Notes: generated by a model not told the origin, from the letters alone. A DNA stretch of 64,000 nucleotides from Castanea sativa (GCF_040712315.1 NC_134017.1:19746001-19810000), one strand, 5' to 3'; shown: positions 1 through 12,515, counted from the stretch's first letter. Numbers and translations: made by a program.

Positions 1-950
1 GTACATCAGTATTACTATTACCACTTTCACTATCCTTCTTAATGGTGGTGCTTAAGGCTTTTTTTCTGCTAAATAAGTAGGTTGGATAAACCAGTACATC
101 AGTACCACCACTCTTACTATCCTTCTTAATAGACAGGCTCGATGAACCATATGAAGCAGTATATAAAGAGAATATTTCTTCCTATGCTAGGCATTGGAGT
201 ACAGGGCAGAGGAAGCTATGTTGTATCAAACACATATCAAAGGAAAAGGAGTTCCATCCTTGCAACCTTACAATCCTTTGCTTGGTTGTTCCTGGAGGAG
301 CAGATAAATTGTGCTGAATTTTGATTCTTCAGTCAGCTGGCTGTGGATGTTGTCAAGCTTGATATAGTGTTGAATTTTGATTCTTTCCAAAAAGGAAAAA
401 AAAAATTACACTTGATTAAAGTCAGATGGTTGCGGTTTCAATTTTTGGCATATCACTTGAAAATAAATTGTGTTTACATGGAGCTATAGGAAAATTTATC
501 TATGCAAGAGTGTGGAGTGAAACCATCTGGCTCCCAAAGTCAAAGTCAGTCAATGTACTCCCTTGGAATAAAGAGTTTTTTTTTTGAAACTTTCAAATAA
601 AGTAAAAAGAAAAACATCTTTGTTGTTTATCAGTGGAAACCTGAAAATGGCCAGACTCAATCTATACAATCAATCGCTCGCAATCAAAATCGATTAACTG
701 CTTTGAAGTCTAGTGTTAAGTAATATCTTTATCACTTGAGATAAGGGGGAAAAAAATCCGCCAGCTTCGTTTACAATTGACTTAGGCACATAAACTCTGC
801 TAGGTTTATGAATGTTCCCACTTTAAAAAAGATATCCAACTGCTTTTATAGGTGCAAATGACCTAGCTGTAGCCTATAGCTCAGACGACACCTCCTTTGC
901 ATAAAATAAAATTAGTGGCAACTCCATACACATACATACACAACACACTC
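1..950. repeat. Duplicated segment, copy 1 (partner at 7465-8200)
   Basis: The bases here are collinear with 7465-8200: the shared landmarks are GTACATCAGTATTACTATTA, the CTATCCTTCTTAAT motif, the GGAAAAGGAGTTCCATC block and a GATATCCAACTGCTT block. Each copy starts with a roughly 96-bp unit present twice in tandem. Because the 7465-8200 copy lies upstream of receptor-kinase relic A (minus strand), this copy may be the upstream region of another cluster member left of the window; that is inference. No convincing gene is seen inside it. Confidence 0.75.
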
Positions 951-1790
951 TCTGAGGACTTCAAGACCCTAGGTTTAGTTTAAAAAAAATGGGATTCTTA
1001 CATAGATCAATGAGAGTTACTAGTCCTTATTTATAATATAATAACCTTAATCTAATTGGCTCTCAAGGCTCCAAACATTGGTTTACTGAATTCTCCCATG
1101 TGCTACAATTAATTCAACAAGTTTTTATAGGAATTGTACATGTGATTAGTGTGCTTGGTTCTGGCTAACTAACTCTAGCTTATCTATTTGTAACTACAAA
1201 CTAAAACTATCCTAATCTGACTTAAACTTGTCCATTTGAGCTCTTGGTTGTCATCTCAAGGCTGATGCTGCCACGTGAAAGTTGGATCAATTTGAGAAAG
1301 GAGTGCTGATTGGCACTTTTGAGAGTAGGGAAGTGTTGATTGGTCACCTTGGAGGTCGCCGATTGGCACTCACCCTAACTTAGGGTCCCCCACACCACCC
1401 ACCCAGATTTTCAAGGTTTTCTAACATTTTCAAATTCTATTTCATGTAGGACAAGAAATACCAATTACTTATTTGACAAGGATTACATTACTTTTCTTTT
1501 TTCTTTTTTTAACTAAGAGAACCCAAAAAAGGAATCGAGTCAAATTTTATTCTACAAGAAGAAAAACCAAATAGGTAATCAACTTTAAATAAGAATTTGA
1601 ATAGTTTCCTATAGTTTGCATTCTCCATCACCTTCCTTAGGACAACTTGGACAAGTTTCTCAAATAATTCTTCTTTTGAGCCAGAAGAAAGAGAAATTAA
1701 TTACATATAGACTCTAAATTTGCTAATATATAATGGATAAACATACTACCATATTTATCCCTTAATGAACATACATTTATAAAGACTAGT
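951..1790. other. Non-coding stretch, probably degraded repeat
   Basis: No reading frame of interest. The block at about 1440-1700 resembles 10680-11000, which also precedes a receptor-kinase 3' end, so it is probably ancestral 3' flank shared by relics A and B. The 960-1430 part looks LTR-like, but I cannot set its ends. Confidence 0.4.
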
Positions 1791-2680
1791 GCATTTATCT
1801 AGGATCCAACCCTGAAATTGTTACATTATTGATGGAAAAGTTATCCATCTTCCTTTTGGGTACCTTTGGCTCTTCTACAACTGTTTTCAGGAAATATGCT
1901 CATTGTTTTGGAGCAGGTAGTTGGATGATTTCATTTAAAAGCATGGAAATAACATTTTGCATGGTGGGTCTGTCTGTTGCATGGGCTTGTACACACAAGA
2001 GACCAACACGAAGGCATCTCAATGCTTCACTTGGAGGCCATGATTCATTTAATGTTGTGTCAATTAGCTTTAAACCTCTCCCTTCATTCCACATTTTCCA
2101 TGTCTGATAGTAGTTCAGTTAGACACAATAATTAAGTAGCAAGGTTAGATTTCAAATAAAATTTACAAAAGTTTATTAATTTAGATTGCTTACATATCCC
2201 ATAAGGTTGAGTGGGTGATTTGAATGATATAGGCTGTTATTCTTCTTTCCGCTCAAAATTTCTAATAGTAAGACTCCAAAATTGAATACATCAACTTTTG
2301 TCGAGACAATACCATGCATAGCATATTCTTGAGGCATATAGCTGATAAATTATCAAATCAAAGAAGGGTTTAGTGTTTAAAAAAATATTTAAACTCATCT
2401 GCAGCTAAACTTAATAGCATAAGGTTGAAATGAATACTTACCGTGTTCCAACAAGCCTATTTGTCCTTTGTTCTGATTCTTTTAAGCCAAATAATCTAGT
2501 CAAGCCAAAACTAGATATTTTTCGGTTCATCTCAACATCAAGTAAAACATTGCTTGCTTTTAAGTCCCGATGAATTTCTTTAAATCTTGAATATTTATGG
2601 AGATAAACAAGGCCCTTAGAAATGCCTTCAATGATGCCCATATGTTTCTTCCAATTTAAAAAACTCCTTTGAGTAGAATC

Positions 2681-3519
2681 TAGGGATGGATTTAGGATTT
2701 TAAGCTAGCAGAGGCCAGAGTATAAAAAATAAAATAAAAAACCTCCAACTAGGCATCTATACAATATTAAAAAAAATTATAAATACTCAAAATCAATGTT
2801 TCTAAATACATTAAGATACAATCATTTATCAATAAAGACAAACAAAAACAAAATAATGTCTTTTTTTAATACTAGGCTGGCTAAGATTATTTATTTAATT
2901 TTTTTTTTTTTTGAAGTTAGAACATTCACATTGGTGGTGCTAAAAATTTTAGCTTTTTGAGGTGCTAAAAGCTAAAATTTTTAACACCACAAAAAGTTAC
3001 TTGAGCTATTTTACCACCTCATTTTATAATACACCCAATATCAAATGTTTTATTTTTTTTTATAACTTCATTTAAAATAATATAAACATTTCATTAAAAT
3101 AATAAAGGAAGCGAAAGAATTTGAGTTTTTTAATTGAAGGAATAGATACAATCTTAATAAAATATTGTATTTTATTTTTAACAACTTACTAAAGTCAACT
3201 GGTATTTATAAATGTTTACTTTAGTTACAAAAAATTTAGCTTTAGTTTCTCCAATAACACATGATTTTTTGGTTCTTTGGTGGTAAAATAGTTTTTTTTT
3301 TGTGTGTGTGTGTGTGTGTGTGGCTAAAATACAATGACCATTGTGAATATTTATATTGTTTTTGTTCAATTTTTTGGTTGGATAGTTGTTATTTGGGTGA
3401 GGCTAGTTAGGCTTATTGTGGAGAAAGGGGGCCTAAGATTTTGGAAGGGGCCTAACAAAAAAAAGTGAAAAATATTATAACTTACAAAAAAAAAAAATGG
3501 CCCCCTGGGTCCGTCCCTG
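2681..3519. mobile_element. Non-autonomous hAT element in exon 5 of relic A
   Basis: The ends are inverted: TAGGGATGGATTTAGG at the left and CTGGGTCCGTCCCTG at the right. The flanks GTAGAATC (2673-2680) and TTAGAATC (3520-3527) form an 8-bp target duplication matching 7 of 8. The paralogue at 19341 shows that this sequence is the first few bases of the kinase exon, so the element split the exon. A further inverted-end element appears nested at about 2930-3345 (ATTCACATTGGT against its complement). No transposase is visible. Confidence 0.8.
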
Positions 3520-4344
3520 TTAGAATCTGTATCAAAAGGATAAGGTAATAAGTAATAACAAGCAATCGATAATCAATGACCTTATAAAAATGATAATAGC
3601 AATAATCACTTATGCAAAGCCTGGAGCATACCAAAAAGGAAGAAATCTGAGCTTTTGTTGGCCATGTATTTATAAATTAATACATTTTCCTCTTCTTCAA
3701 TGCAAAATCCTAAAAGCCTCACGAGAATAGTGTGCTGAAGTTTGGCAATGAGTATAACTTCATTTTTGAACTCCATTAGTCCTTGTCTAGAATGTCTTGA
3801 AAGTCTTTTTACGGCTATTTCTTGCCCATCGACCAATTTTCCCTGAAAGTGTTTCTCATTAGTCATAAACTAATGTGATTTCAATTTATCTATCAAAATC
3901 TTACCAAGCACTTGTGGGGTTCAACTCATAGGCTAAATAGTGAGCAGGCTTTGGAGTAGATAGATCTTGTGTTCAAATTATCCCAAAGAAAAAGAACAAA
4001 AAGGAAAGAACGAGAAAGAAGGTTCATGATTTTACCTTATAAACTGGTCCAAAACCACCCTCTCCTAATTTATTTTCAGTTGAGAAATTGTTTGTAGCAG
4101 CTGTAATGCTTTCAAAGCTAAAGATTTGCATATCAGTGCAAGGCATTGCATGACCTTCGAATTCTTGTACCAGGATATTTTGTTTCATCCTTTTCTCCCC
4201 TAATTCAAATACACGGAAAGTAGAGCTTGAAACATTTTAACGGATTGAGCATTAGTGATTAACACTCCTTCAAATACATGGTAAGAAATTACCTTTTCCT
4301 TTGTATATTTTCCATATTTTAAAGATGCACAACTGGGAGATGAC

Positions 4345-4835
4345 TGTTTGTCAAACTTGATGAGATCAATCTCAATGCTGGTGATGCTAGGACTAATGCT
4401 AGTGCTATGGAAGATAGGTCCAGAATTGATACCAGTACAGTGAAAGGCAAGACCACAATCACAAGGGCAGAGCATGAGGTAATGGACATGGGCTACTTAA
4501 TGGAGACAATAGAAGCCATACCTTACCATGACTTGTTTATACACAGTTATGAGGAATTTTGCCGCCACGTGGCTTGGGGAGATAAGGCTGTGATATAAAT
4601 TCTTTTTAATCATAGGTAGTTGTAGTATAAGCTTTGTAACCACTTTTCCTTCAAAAGTGGGAATTAGTTTTTCTACGTTTTTTTTTTATTAGATAGCTCC
4701 TGTATATAAATAACTAGGCAATTGTATTTTATTCAGTTAAGTGGTTGTATTGCTCAGTACTCTTTCAATAAAAGACAGTTTTATTTAGAGAGAGAGCCTT
4801 TACCTTTTACACCTTTACCTTTTACACTGTTCCAC
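4345..4835 (+). mobile_element. LTR-like insertion in the transmembrane exon of relic A
   Basis: Comparison with the intact paralogous exon (21199-21330) shows that the two halves of the relic A transmembrane exon are separated by this sequence. It contains a TATATAAATA promoter-like box near 4702 and an AATAAA signal near 4769, as an LTR would on the plus strand. About 25 bp of the exon are lost at the junction and no clean 5-bp duplication was found. It may be a truncated solo LTR. Confidence 0.5.
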
Positions 4836-5332
4836 TTCTGCAACGATTAGCCATATCCACCATTTGTCTGCTGCATTGACAATATCTTTTATACCAGTGC
4901 TGGTTTTTCTATTCCCTTTTCCTTTTTCTTATCACAAAACTAATTGTCTTAATTGTTTTAGCTTTGACCTAGACATGTATCTTTAGCAAGCAGATAGGTT
5001 ACGCACTCAAAAAAAAAAAAAAAGAGAGGTTATCAATCCTAGACATCAAAGCCACGCATCATATCCTGTTATCTTCATATAAGCATGTAATGCATCAGTT
5101 AGGTACATCTGTTTAACAAATAGACTTACCTTTGGATATATGGATGCAATATCTCTTGTGAGTTTCTTTCTGGATTCGTTCTAAAACTTGTCCTGTGCTC
5201 TGAATCTCGCCACTGCCATTGTTAAATGCAGTAGAAAAGTGATCAAAGGAATAATGGTTCAAGCATTCAGCCTGACAATGATAGAAATTCAGGTTATCAT
5301 TGTTGTTGGACTTGAATCCATCTATGGACATG

Positions 5333-5715
5333 TGCAGTGAACTGCAATTTGATGGATAACTTAGTCGTATTCGAGGCGACTACCCTCCTAGAAATTATAG
5401 GGAGAGAGAGAGAGATATATTTGGGATTAAAATTCTGCCTGCCTCTTATTTCACTTAATACTCTTAAATACAAGATGGATTGGAATTCAAATACAAGAGA
5501 TAACCAAATCCTATCTAAGAGAGTCCTATCGCAAGATAGCTCCTTATTCAAATAACAATCCTAATTCAATTGATACTAATCTACTGCAAATAACAACTAA
5601 TCTTGAGGCATTATCCTTATCTTCTTATCATTCTTATCTCTAGCCACTTTCTGCAATTTCACCACTTGACTGCACGTGATTTCCATTTGGCTCCACGTGA
5701 TCTTGAGACATGACA
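5333..5715 (-). mobile_element. Solo LTR (383 bp) in exon 1 of relic A
   Basis: The sequence starts TGCAG and ends TGACA, and is flanked on both sides by ACATG (5328-5332 and 5716-5720), a perfect 5-bp target duplication. Removing it rejoins the S-locus glycoprotein part to the PAN-like part of the receptor. No internal retrotransposon genes are present, so it is best read as a solo LTR left by recombination. Confidence 0.8.
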
Positions 5716-6655
5716 ACATGGAACCATAATTGCCCTTGACTGCATCATAAGGGCTCCTGCATCCAGGAAGTTTCCGCTTCACACACCCAAGCCCAACACT
5801 CAAAGAAGGGTCAGAAGAAATACATAAAACTTCTGAATATGCTGTGGAATATCTGAAACCCAAAAGTGCACCCCCATAATCTATTGAAAACCTTGGAACC
5901 GTGCTGAAATCCTTATTTACAGAATAACTGAAGTATGTCTCATTCTCATTTGAAATGAATCCCAAATTTAAAAGCTTTTGGTTCAACAAGCCATACGATA
6001 TCAAGCTGGAATGGCCATTGTACAAAGGCCCAGTACTGGAGTGGATGTTACCTCACCACAAGATGACCGATTGGTTTGTATTGTTAGGGTCCATGTTAAG
6101 GGTGAAGGATCCTACGTCAGGCACATCATGGCTTCTGCTTGATGTTAAGAGGCCAAGAACGTCCAGTTCTATTGTTTACCCCAAGTTTCAATCCTGGTGT
6201 GTGTCAGTGGTGTTGTCAAAGCTTTGCCTCATATTCCACTTTGTAGATCCATCTGAATTCATAATTTGGTGCAGCCTGAAATTGCCAGTATCCAGTAGAA
6301 TAACACTAGAATTACTTGCTCCTTGAATCGAACATAGTACCATAGACTGATCCCCACTGAATGAAATTTTCAAGTTCCCATAATCATCAATAGTAAGAAC
6401 TCTAGATTTGTCAGCTGGGTTCTTTGATTGGCATCTGATGATGGCTTCTCGTTGTTTCTGTTGTACCATATCCCTAAGTAAGCTTTACCTGAGAGTTTGA
6501 AGAATCCCAATCTAAAATTTTCATTAGTTGAAGCTAGTTCATCTCCATCTTTTAGCTCTTGGACAAAATTTTCAGCTGGCTGAGAATAAGATGGCCATGG
6601 GAAAAGTAGAAAATAGGAAAAAATGAGGAAAACAATTCATGCTCTGCTAGCCATT

Positions 6656-7139
6656 ATCAAACAGTTTTTGATAGAATTTAAGAACGGTACATTTCATGCT
6701 CAATTGGCGTAGGCATCGGGAGAAGTGCTGCCTAACTAATTTGTGATATATGATTAGCCCAGCAACTAAGAAATGGGTAGGTCTGTGTATTCATTGACTA
6801 CAAACTTTGAGACTGGTAGGTCAGTGTCCTCATTGGAATTTAGCATATGAACACAATTTATATATAAAAATTTAGTTACGTTGTAGAATTGATGTGTGTA
6901 GTGTTCCTAAAATTACAGATATTCTACCACCTCAATTCTTAAAGTTTAACTTTCCAACTGATACGCATCTTCATGTATGCCTGCAGGCCCTGCACTATTT
7001 TATAAACACTATTGGACTATCATGAAATATTTTATAAAAGTCATTGGTTTATCATTGAATCTTCTGTGATTAATATAGCAACTTCAATTTATTTTTCCAA
7101 ATGGTCATATGCTTAAATAAATGAATCATACAATTCTGG
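6656..7139. other. Non-coding, presumed former promoter of relic A
   Basis: This is the sequence just upstream of the relic A start. It is AT-rich and holds no recognisable gene or repeat boundary. Confidence 0.4.
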
Positions 7140-7430
7140 TTTTGATCCCTAAGTCAAATGCAGCTTAAAAATTATCATTACCGACTTAGCCTGTACAAAG
7201 TGGATAACAAGTTTAAAAAAATTATAGCTAATTGGCTGAGACAAATTCATCCTAAACTTATTTCCCCATAACAAGCAGGATTTGTTTATGGCACGAGTAT
7301 ACAAGAAAATAGCACTATTGTTCAAGAACTCATTCACTCAATGAAACAAAAAAGGATTAGGGGGCTAGATTGCTTTCAAAATTAATATGAAGAAAGCATT
7401 TGATAAAATGGAATGGAGCGTCCAGGTGAT
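7140..7430 (+). mobile_element. LINE reverse transcriptase fragment
   Basis: Plus-strand translation, with stops and frameshifts, gives the plant L1-type RT signature: a block like KFKKIIANWLRQIHPKLISP, then QAGFVYGTSIQENSTIVQEL, then INMKKAFDKMEW. It aligns with the N-terminal RT part (up to the first catalytic region) of plant LINEs. It is only about 290 bp, with neither the rest of the RT nor a poly(A) tail. Confidence 0.8.
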
Positions 7431-7464
7431 GTTCTAAAATTTTTGGTTTTTCTCCTGAATAAAT

Positions 7465-8200
7465 TGGTTGGGTAAACCAGTACATCAGTATTACTATTAC
7501 CACTTTCACTATCCTTCTTAATGGTGGTGCTTAAGCTTAAGGCTTTTTTTCTATTAAATAAGTTGGTTGGATAAACCAGTACATCAGTATTACCACTTTC
7601 ACCATCCTTCTTAATAGTCAGGCTCAATGAACTTTTAATAGGCAGTAAATAAAAAGAATATTTCTTCCTACGCTAGCGATGTTGTATCAAAACACATATC
7701 AGAGGAAAAGGAGTTCCATCAAGCTTGTAACCTTACAATCCTTTTCTTGGTTGTTCCTAGAGGAGCAGATAAATTGTGCTGAATTTTGATTCTTTCATAA
7801 GAGGAAGAAAAAAAGATAAAAATAAAACTTGATTAAGTCAGCTGGAGCGCTGTGGTTCAAATTGTGAGCATGTTACTTGAAAATAAATTGTGCTAGGAAA
7901 TACTTAAGACTTAGCTATGAAATGCAGCTGGCTCCCAAAGTCAATTTCAATGTAAATCAATCGCTCACTATAAAAAAAATCAATCAAATGCTTTGAAGTC
8001 TAGTGGTAAGTAAGGATCTTGCTCACTTGAAACAATGGGCAACCAAAAAATAAAAACCGCCGGCTTTGTTTACAATTGACTAAGGTACATAGACTTTGAT
8101 GGGTTTATGAATTTTCCGTCATTTAAAAAAGATATCCAACTGCTTCCATAGGTGCAAATGATGTAGCTATAGCTCAGATGACACATTCTTTCCATACATA
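7465..8200. repeat. Duplicated segment, copy 2 (partner at 1-950)
   Basis: Collinear with 1-950, including the doubled unit at its left end. It lies directly upstream of relic A on the minus strand, so the pair most likely reflects tandem duplication of a receptor-kinase gene with its 5' flank. Confidence 0.75.
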
Positions 8201-8329
8201 ATAAAATGACAGGCACAGGCTTCAGGTTTTAAAGTAGCGTATGGGTTAAAAGTCAAAACTACAAGTATAATAAGAGCTTTCATATAGAGCTCTTACCTTT
8301 CCATCAATGCCTTCAACTTCCATGCTTCA

Positions 8330-8700
8330 TAAGTCAACCACTCACTACTCATCCACGTCTACCCAACCAGCTCACTTTCACAGCCACCAGTAAAGTACTG
8401 AAACCCTCTTGGCCTCGCCTTGGTTCTTCACCATCATCATCATCACCATTCTCCAAAACTCAACCTCTGGCCCAAATAAACGTTTTCTCTTGAACACCCA
8501 AGATTTGGCAGTAAGAGTCATATTCGATAGCAAAAATGGGAAAATTTGGTTCAAAATTGGTCGTTGCCCCAGGGCTGTGCTGCTTTTGAAGGCAATAAAG
8601 AGTGGTGTTGGTGAAGGTGACGGCGAAAGCTGATTGTACATTTGGCCTTGGGCCACCGTCCACAAGAGAGTATATATGTGTGATTATCGTTATCCGAGAG
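8330..8700. repeat. Duplicated segment shared with 41205-41600
   Basis: Both places contain CTACCCAACCAGCTCACTTT followed by CAGCCACCA, TAAAGTACTGAAACC, a CAT/CAC-rich run, CCCAAATAAACG and a run like TTGGTTCAAAATTGGTC. Minus-strand frames translate to similar peptides at both (NFEPNF, then ILGVQEKTFIWARG against ILGIQERAFIWAKG), but stops and indels prevent a gene call. Function unknown. Confidence 0.6.
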
Positions 8701-9576
8701 AGAGAGAGAGAGAATGTTTTGTGATTGGCAGTTTCAGCTCCGAAATAGCTTTAATGGCGAATTGAAACGCTACTGACGACTTCTTGTAGGCCACATTGTC
8801 GTACGCTTGTAGCATGTAAAATTTGTGTCGTTTAGTTGTGCTTAGAATCCCTTATTTCTAATAATAATACTTGTAATAGGATCCATTCATTTTTTAAAAT
8901 AGAATTCAAAAAACTGTTAAAAAAGTTAATATTTTTTTTATTTTTTCATAACAATTTTCTTAAAATAGTTTACTAAAATATGCCCTAAGGACATACATTA
9001 GTAAAACTCATAATAATAATAATAGCATCTTTAGTGTTACCAATTATCTAATGTTTGTACTTCAAAGCACACCATCGGTCTACTATCTACCTAAAAACAA
9101 TTGACGGCAAATTAATAACCATCAAGCATGACGGCTATAATTAAAATGGGATACTCAAAGGCTTTAAGTTGTGGACAATTGGGTTAGGAAACAAAACAAG
9201 TTTAAATTACAAATTACACTCTTTCAAGTTTATGGTCATTTTGATTTTGTTCATTCATATTTAAAATTTAGATTTTGACCCCAATGTTTGATTTGAATCT
9301 TTCTGTTTATAAAGCTTGCAATCTTTATAACTTGTCCAATTAAGGTTCTGTTTGTGAATAACTTATTTAGCTGAAACTGAAAACTTTTTGTTGAAAGTAT
9401 GGTAGAAAAAGGCTAGAAATTAGCCGAATAGTACAGTGGAACCCATGAAAATGGTACTAAAAAATATAATAAGACCTATGAATAGTAGCAAAAATAAGTT
9501 AAAAATTCTAATAAGCTATAACTTTCAATACTTCCCAAAATAAAATAATTATCATTATTTATCTAATAAGAAAATT

Positions 9577-9608
<32 letters not shown>

Positions 9609-9640
9609 ATGGTGGCTTTTCAAAACAAAGAACATAAAGT
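8701..9640. other. AT-rich intergenic DNA with GA and CT microsatellites
   Basis: No gene is seen. A (GA)n run lies at about 8695-8713 and a (CT)n run at about 9583-9608. Confidence 0.5.
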
Positions 9641-9649
9641 GATGAGCCA

Positions 9650-11030
9650 ATGCTTAGCAACTCAAGAAAAGCAAGTGAATTGAACTAGTGAACTTCTCCA
9701 AGTCGGTATTTGTCTTCTAAAGATACCCCTTCCTCTAAGAGGGATTTTTTTTTTTTTTTTTTTAAGAAAATTCTTTTTCAAAAATTATTATCTTCTTCCA
9801 ATATGGGAGAATCTTTGGGCCAAGACTACCAAACCCTTTACTATAATACCTATATATAAGCCTTCAAATCCTTCTCCTTTGATGGACAAGAAAGGCCGAT
9901 TACTTCTTGAACAAAGAATAAACTTTCCTTCTATATAATGCAAACCCTAGAAAAGTAATCAAGTCAACATTTCTTCCACACCAAGACAATCCAAATAATT
10001 GAATAAGTAAAATAGTCCAAATAGAAATTTGAGAATGTTTCCAACAAATATTCACCTTGATTCAAGTCCCATCAAACAATTTTTCTTCTTTGTCGTGATA
10101 GCTCCACCTTAATCCAAGCAGTCTTTTTCTTGAGTAATATGATCATTGTTTGCAAAACAAAACTCATCACTTGTACTTGTATTGATCAATTGCAAACTCT
10201 TACAATATTTTTTTCTTGAACTATACTAGTATAAACCTTGGGCTCTAATGCTGCTTCTTGTGTGATGGTGGAATTTCTTATTCACTTGTGCAAATAGCAC
10301 TAACATATTTGAACAAGAACTAATAACAGTAAATGCATGAATCAACAAGCATAAACCTTAAAAATGCAATAATTTACATGGTTTGGCAAACCCAGTATAC
10401 TCAATAAGGATTAGATCGCTTGACCTCTCTTACATAACTTTCATCATGGGTACCTTTTTAACTTTAAAAGATGTATCAAACTACTCGTCTTCTAGGTGTC
10501 TTCTACTTTATCAAGAGACTACTCTTCTTCTAAGACTTTTCTCCTTCATTAAAAGAACTCTTTTTTTAGGAGTTTCTTCACTTTTAAGAAAACTCTTGTT
10601 TCGAAATATTATTTCCACCCAATATTAGAGGACCCTTGGGTCAAGGACATCAAAACCTTTATTTATTAACTATATATAAACCTTATAATCCTATTTCTTG
10701 GATGACAAGAAAGACCAATAATATCATTGACAAAGTATAATTTACTTTTTTTTTTTTTTTTTTTACAAGCAGACAATTTCATATGAAGAAAACCCTAAAA
10801 AAAAAAAAATCAAGTGAACTTTCTTTCTATACGAAGAAAAGCCAAATGGGTACCAAATCCAAATAAAAATTTGAGACAATTCCAATAGTTTACAATCTCT
10901 ATATCTGTTCTTAGACAACTTGGACAATTTTATCGAATTATTATTATTATTTTTTTTTTTATAAGCAAGAACAACAAGAAGACTAATTACATTTGGAAAT
11001 ACTTCCATGTCTATTCCTAATTAAACATAT
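9650..11030. repeat. Degraded repeat region with two divergent copies of a block
   Basis: The blocks at about 9740-10080 and 10560-10900 are collinear but diverged (shared pieces include CTATATATAA, GACAAGAAAG and AAATTTGAGA). The right-hand copy also resembles 1440-1700. The stretch at 10290-10420 (ATTTACATGGTTTGGCAAAC and neighbours) resembles antisense plant LTR sequence. I cannot define element ends. Confidence 0.4.
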
Positions 11031-11034
11031 ATAC

Positions 11035-11939
11035 TGTTAGTTTTTAGACCCCTTAACACAATATATTTAACATAATATTAAGCCAAGTTGATTGACAAGT
11101 TAGTTAATTAGATCTAGGTTAAACCGATATGTGTAAAACAGATATAAAGCGGAAAATAAAGAACACACAGATCTAATGACCTAGGAAAACCTAACCGGTA
11201 AAACACATAGGGAGGATTTAACCTAGCTATCCTCAAGGTAAAAACAGATCCACTATGAAAGAATTGAAGTTTGTACAATAAGACTTAGACCACTAACATC
11301 CTATTGCTATCTCAAGAAGAAAACTTACTACCATGACCACATGATAACTCCAAATCCACAGATTTTTCTTTCTTTAATCTGTAGCAACCACAAGCTCTCC
11401 TACTTGTGACTTTGAGACACCTCTCAAAGGTTTCAGATCTTCTTTAAAGTTCTTTATGCAGCAACTGAAGCAATCATCAAGTTCTTGACATGAATCTTGA
11501 TCTTGATAACTCTATATGTGTGTATGAAGGTAAACACTTCTCAGATCTCACAAAAGATTCAACATCAACTCAACAAAGACCTTTAAAATGTAGTTAGGGT
11601 TTTTCCTTTTATACTTGGAGTGAAACACAAAACCCTACACGTCATGCGGGCTTGGGCTAAATTGGAAATTTTGCAGAAAATTATATCTGCACAACTTTTA
11701 ATCGATCGAGTCTAATTTTCGATCGATCGAGCCTAATTTTCGATCGATCGAGCCTAATTTTCGATCGATTGAGCCTTGCAGATTTTGACCAATAATCCTA
11801 CAATCACTTGATTCCAATTTTACAATAAACCACACTTTGAGCAAGCCTAAACCTAGACTCTATGTTTTGATCATGGTTTGCCAACATAATACAAATTGAA
11901 GTTCTAATATATTAGTTTCTAAAGTTTTAGAACCTAACA
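11035..11939 (-). mobile_element. Solo LTR or LTR-like element (905 bp)
   Basis: The ends are TGTTAG and CTAACA, and the flanks are TATAC and TACAC (4 of 5 match), consistent with a retroviral-type insertion. It interrupts sequence that is continuous in relic A (compare 1700-1805). Inside, at about 11698-11776, four tandem units of about 24 bp contain GATCGATCGAG. No protein-coding region was seen. Confidence 0.65.
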
Positions 11940-11944
11940 TACAC

Positions 11945-12515
11945 ATTTGGAAATGAATAGTGCATTTATCTAGGATCCATCCCTGAAATTGTTACATTAT
12001 TGGTGGAAAAGTTTCTGCAATTGTTTTCATGAAAAACGCTAGTTTTTTTGGGATAGGTAGTTAGATGGTTTAGTTAAAAACATATAAATAAGTAAATAAC
12101 ATCTTACATGGTGAGTCTGTCTGTTGCATTTTCTTGTATGCACAAGAGACCAACACGAAAGCAAATTAATGCTTCATTTGGAAGGCATATATGTTTTATT
12201 CAATATTGTGTCAGTTATCTATAATCCTCTACCTTCATTCCATATTTGCCATGCTTGATAGAAATTTAGTTAGACGCAATTAATGCTAACCGTCAAGGAG
12301 TCAAGGTTAGATTTCATATGCAATTTACAAAGGTTTATTAGTTTGGATTACTTACATGTCCTATAAGATTGAGTGGGTGATTTGAATGATAGAGATTGGT
12401 TTTCTTCTTTCCTCTCAAAATGTCTAAGAGTAGTTCTTCATAACTAAATACATCAACTTTTGTTCAGACAATACCATTCATAATATATTCCAAAGACGTA
12501 CAATTGCTGGAATAA
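11945..12515 (-). pseudogene. S-receptor kinase 3' end relic (relic B)
   Basis: Collinear at the DNA level with the last two exons of relic A (1795-2343): the block starting GTGCATTTATCTAGGATCCA and the block encoding the DRPTM-type end of the kinase are both present. Many stops and small indels remove any reading frame. The similarity stops at a poly(A) run near 12520-12541, and nothing upstream of the activation-loop exon remains. Confidence 0.75.

Larger units (their letters stand above)
1795..6655 (-). pseudogene. G-type lectin S-receptor-like Ser/Thr kinase pseudogene (relic A)
   Basis: This is a member of the S-domain receptor kinase family, normally a plasma-membrane receptor. Read on the minus strand it has: a start Met at about 6653, a signal-like segment and bulb-lectin pieces (6480-6650, then 6188-6430 after a frameshift), an S-locus glycoprotein region (5720-6025), PAN-like remains (5113-5331), a split transmembrane exon (about 4840-4890 and 4294-4340), and kinase exons at 4036-4200, 3632-3842, 2442-2680, 2195-2342 and 1795-2103. 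It is dead: TGA at codon 6, a frameshift near 6430, solo-LTR and LTR-like insertions in exons 1 and 2, a hAT element in exon 5, the DFG motif changed to SFG, and TGA at 1897-1899 before the C-terminus. The 211-bp exon 4 matches the same exon in the copy at 19462-19672. Confidence 0.88.

Noticed and set aside
142..324. Plus-strand open frame of 60 codons
   Set aside because: It lies in the 1-950 duplicated segment, its frame is not kept in the copy at 7465-8200, and it resembles no protein.
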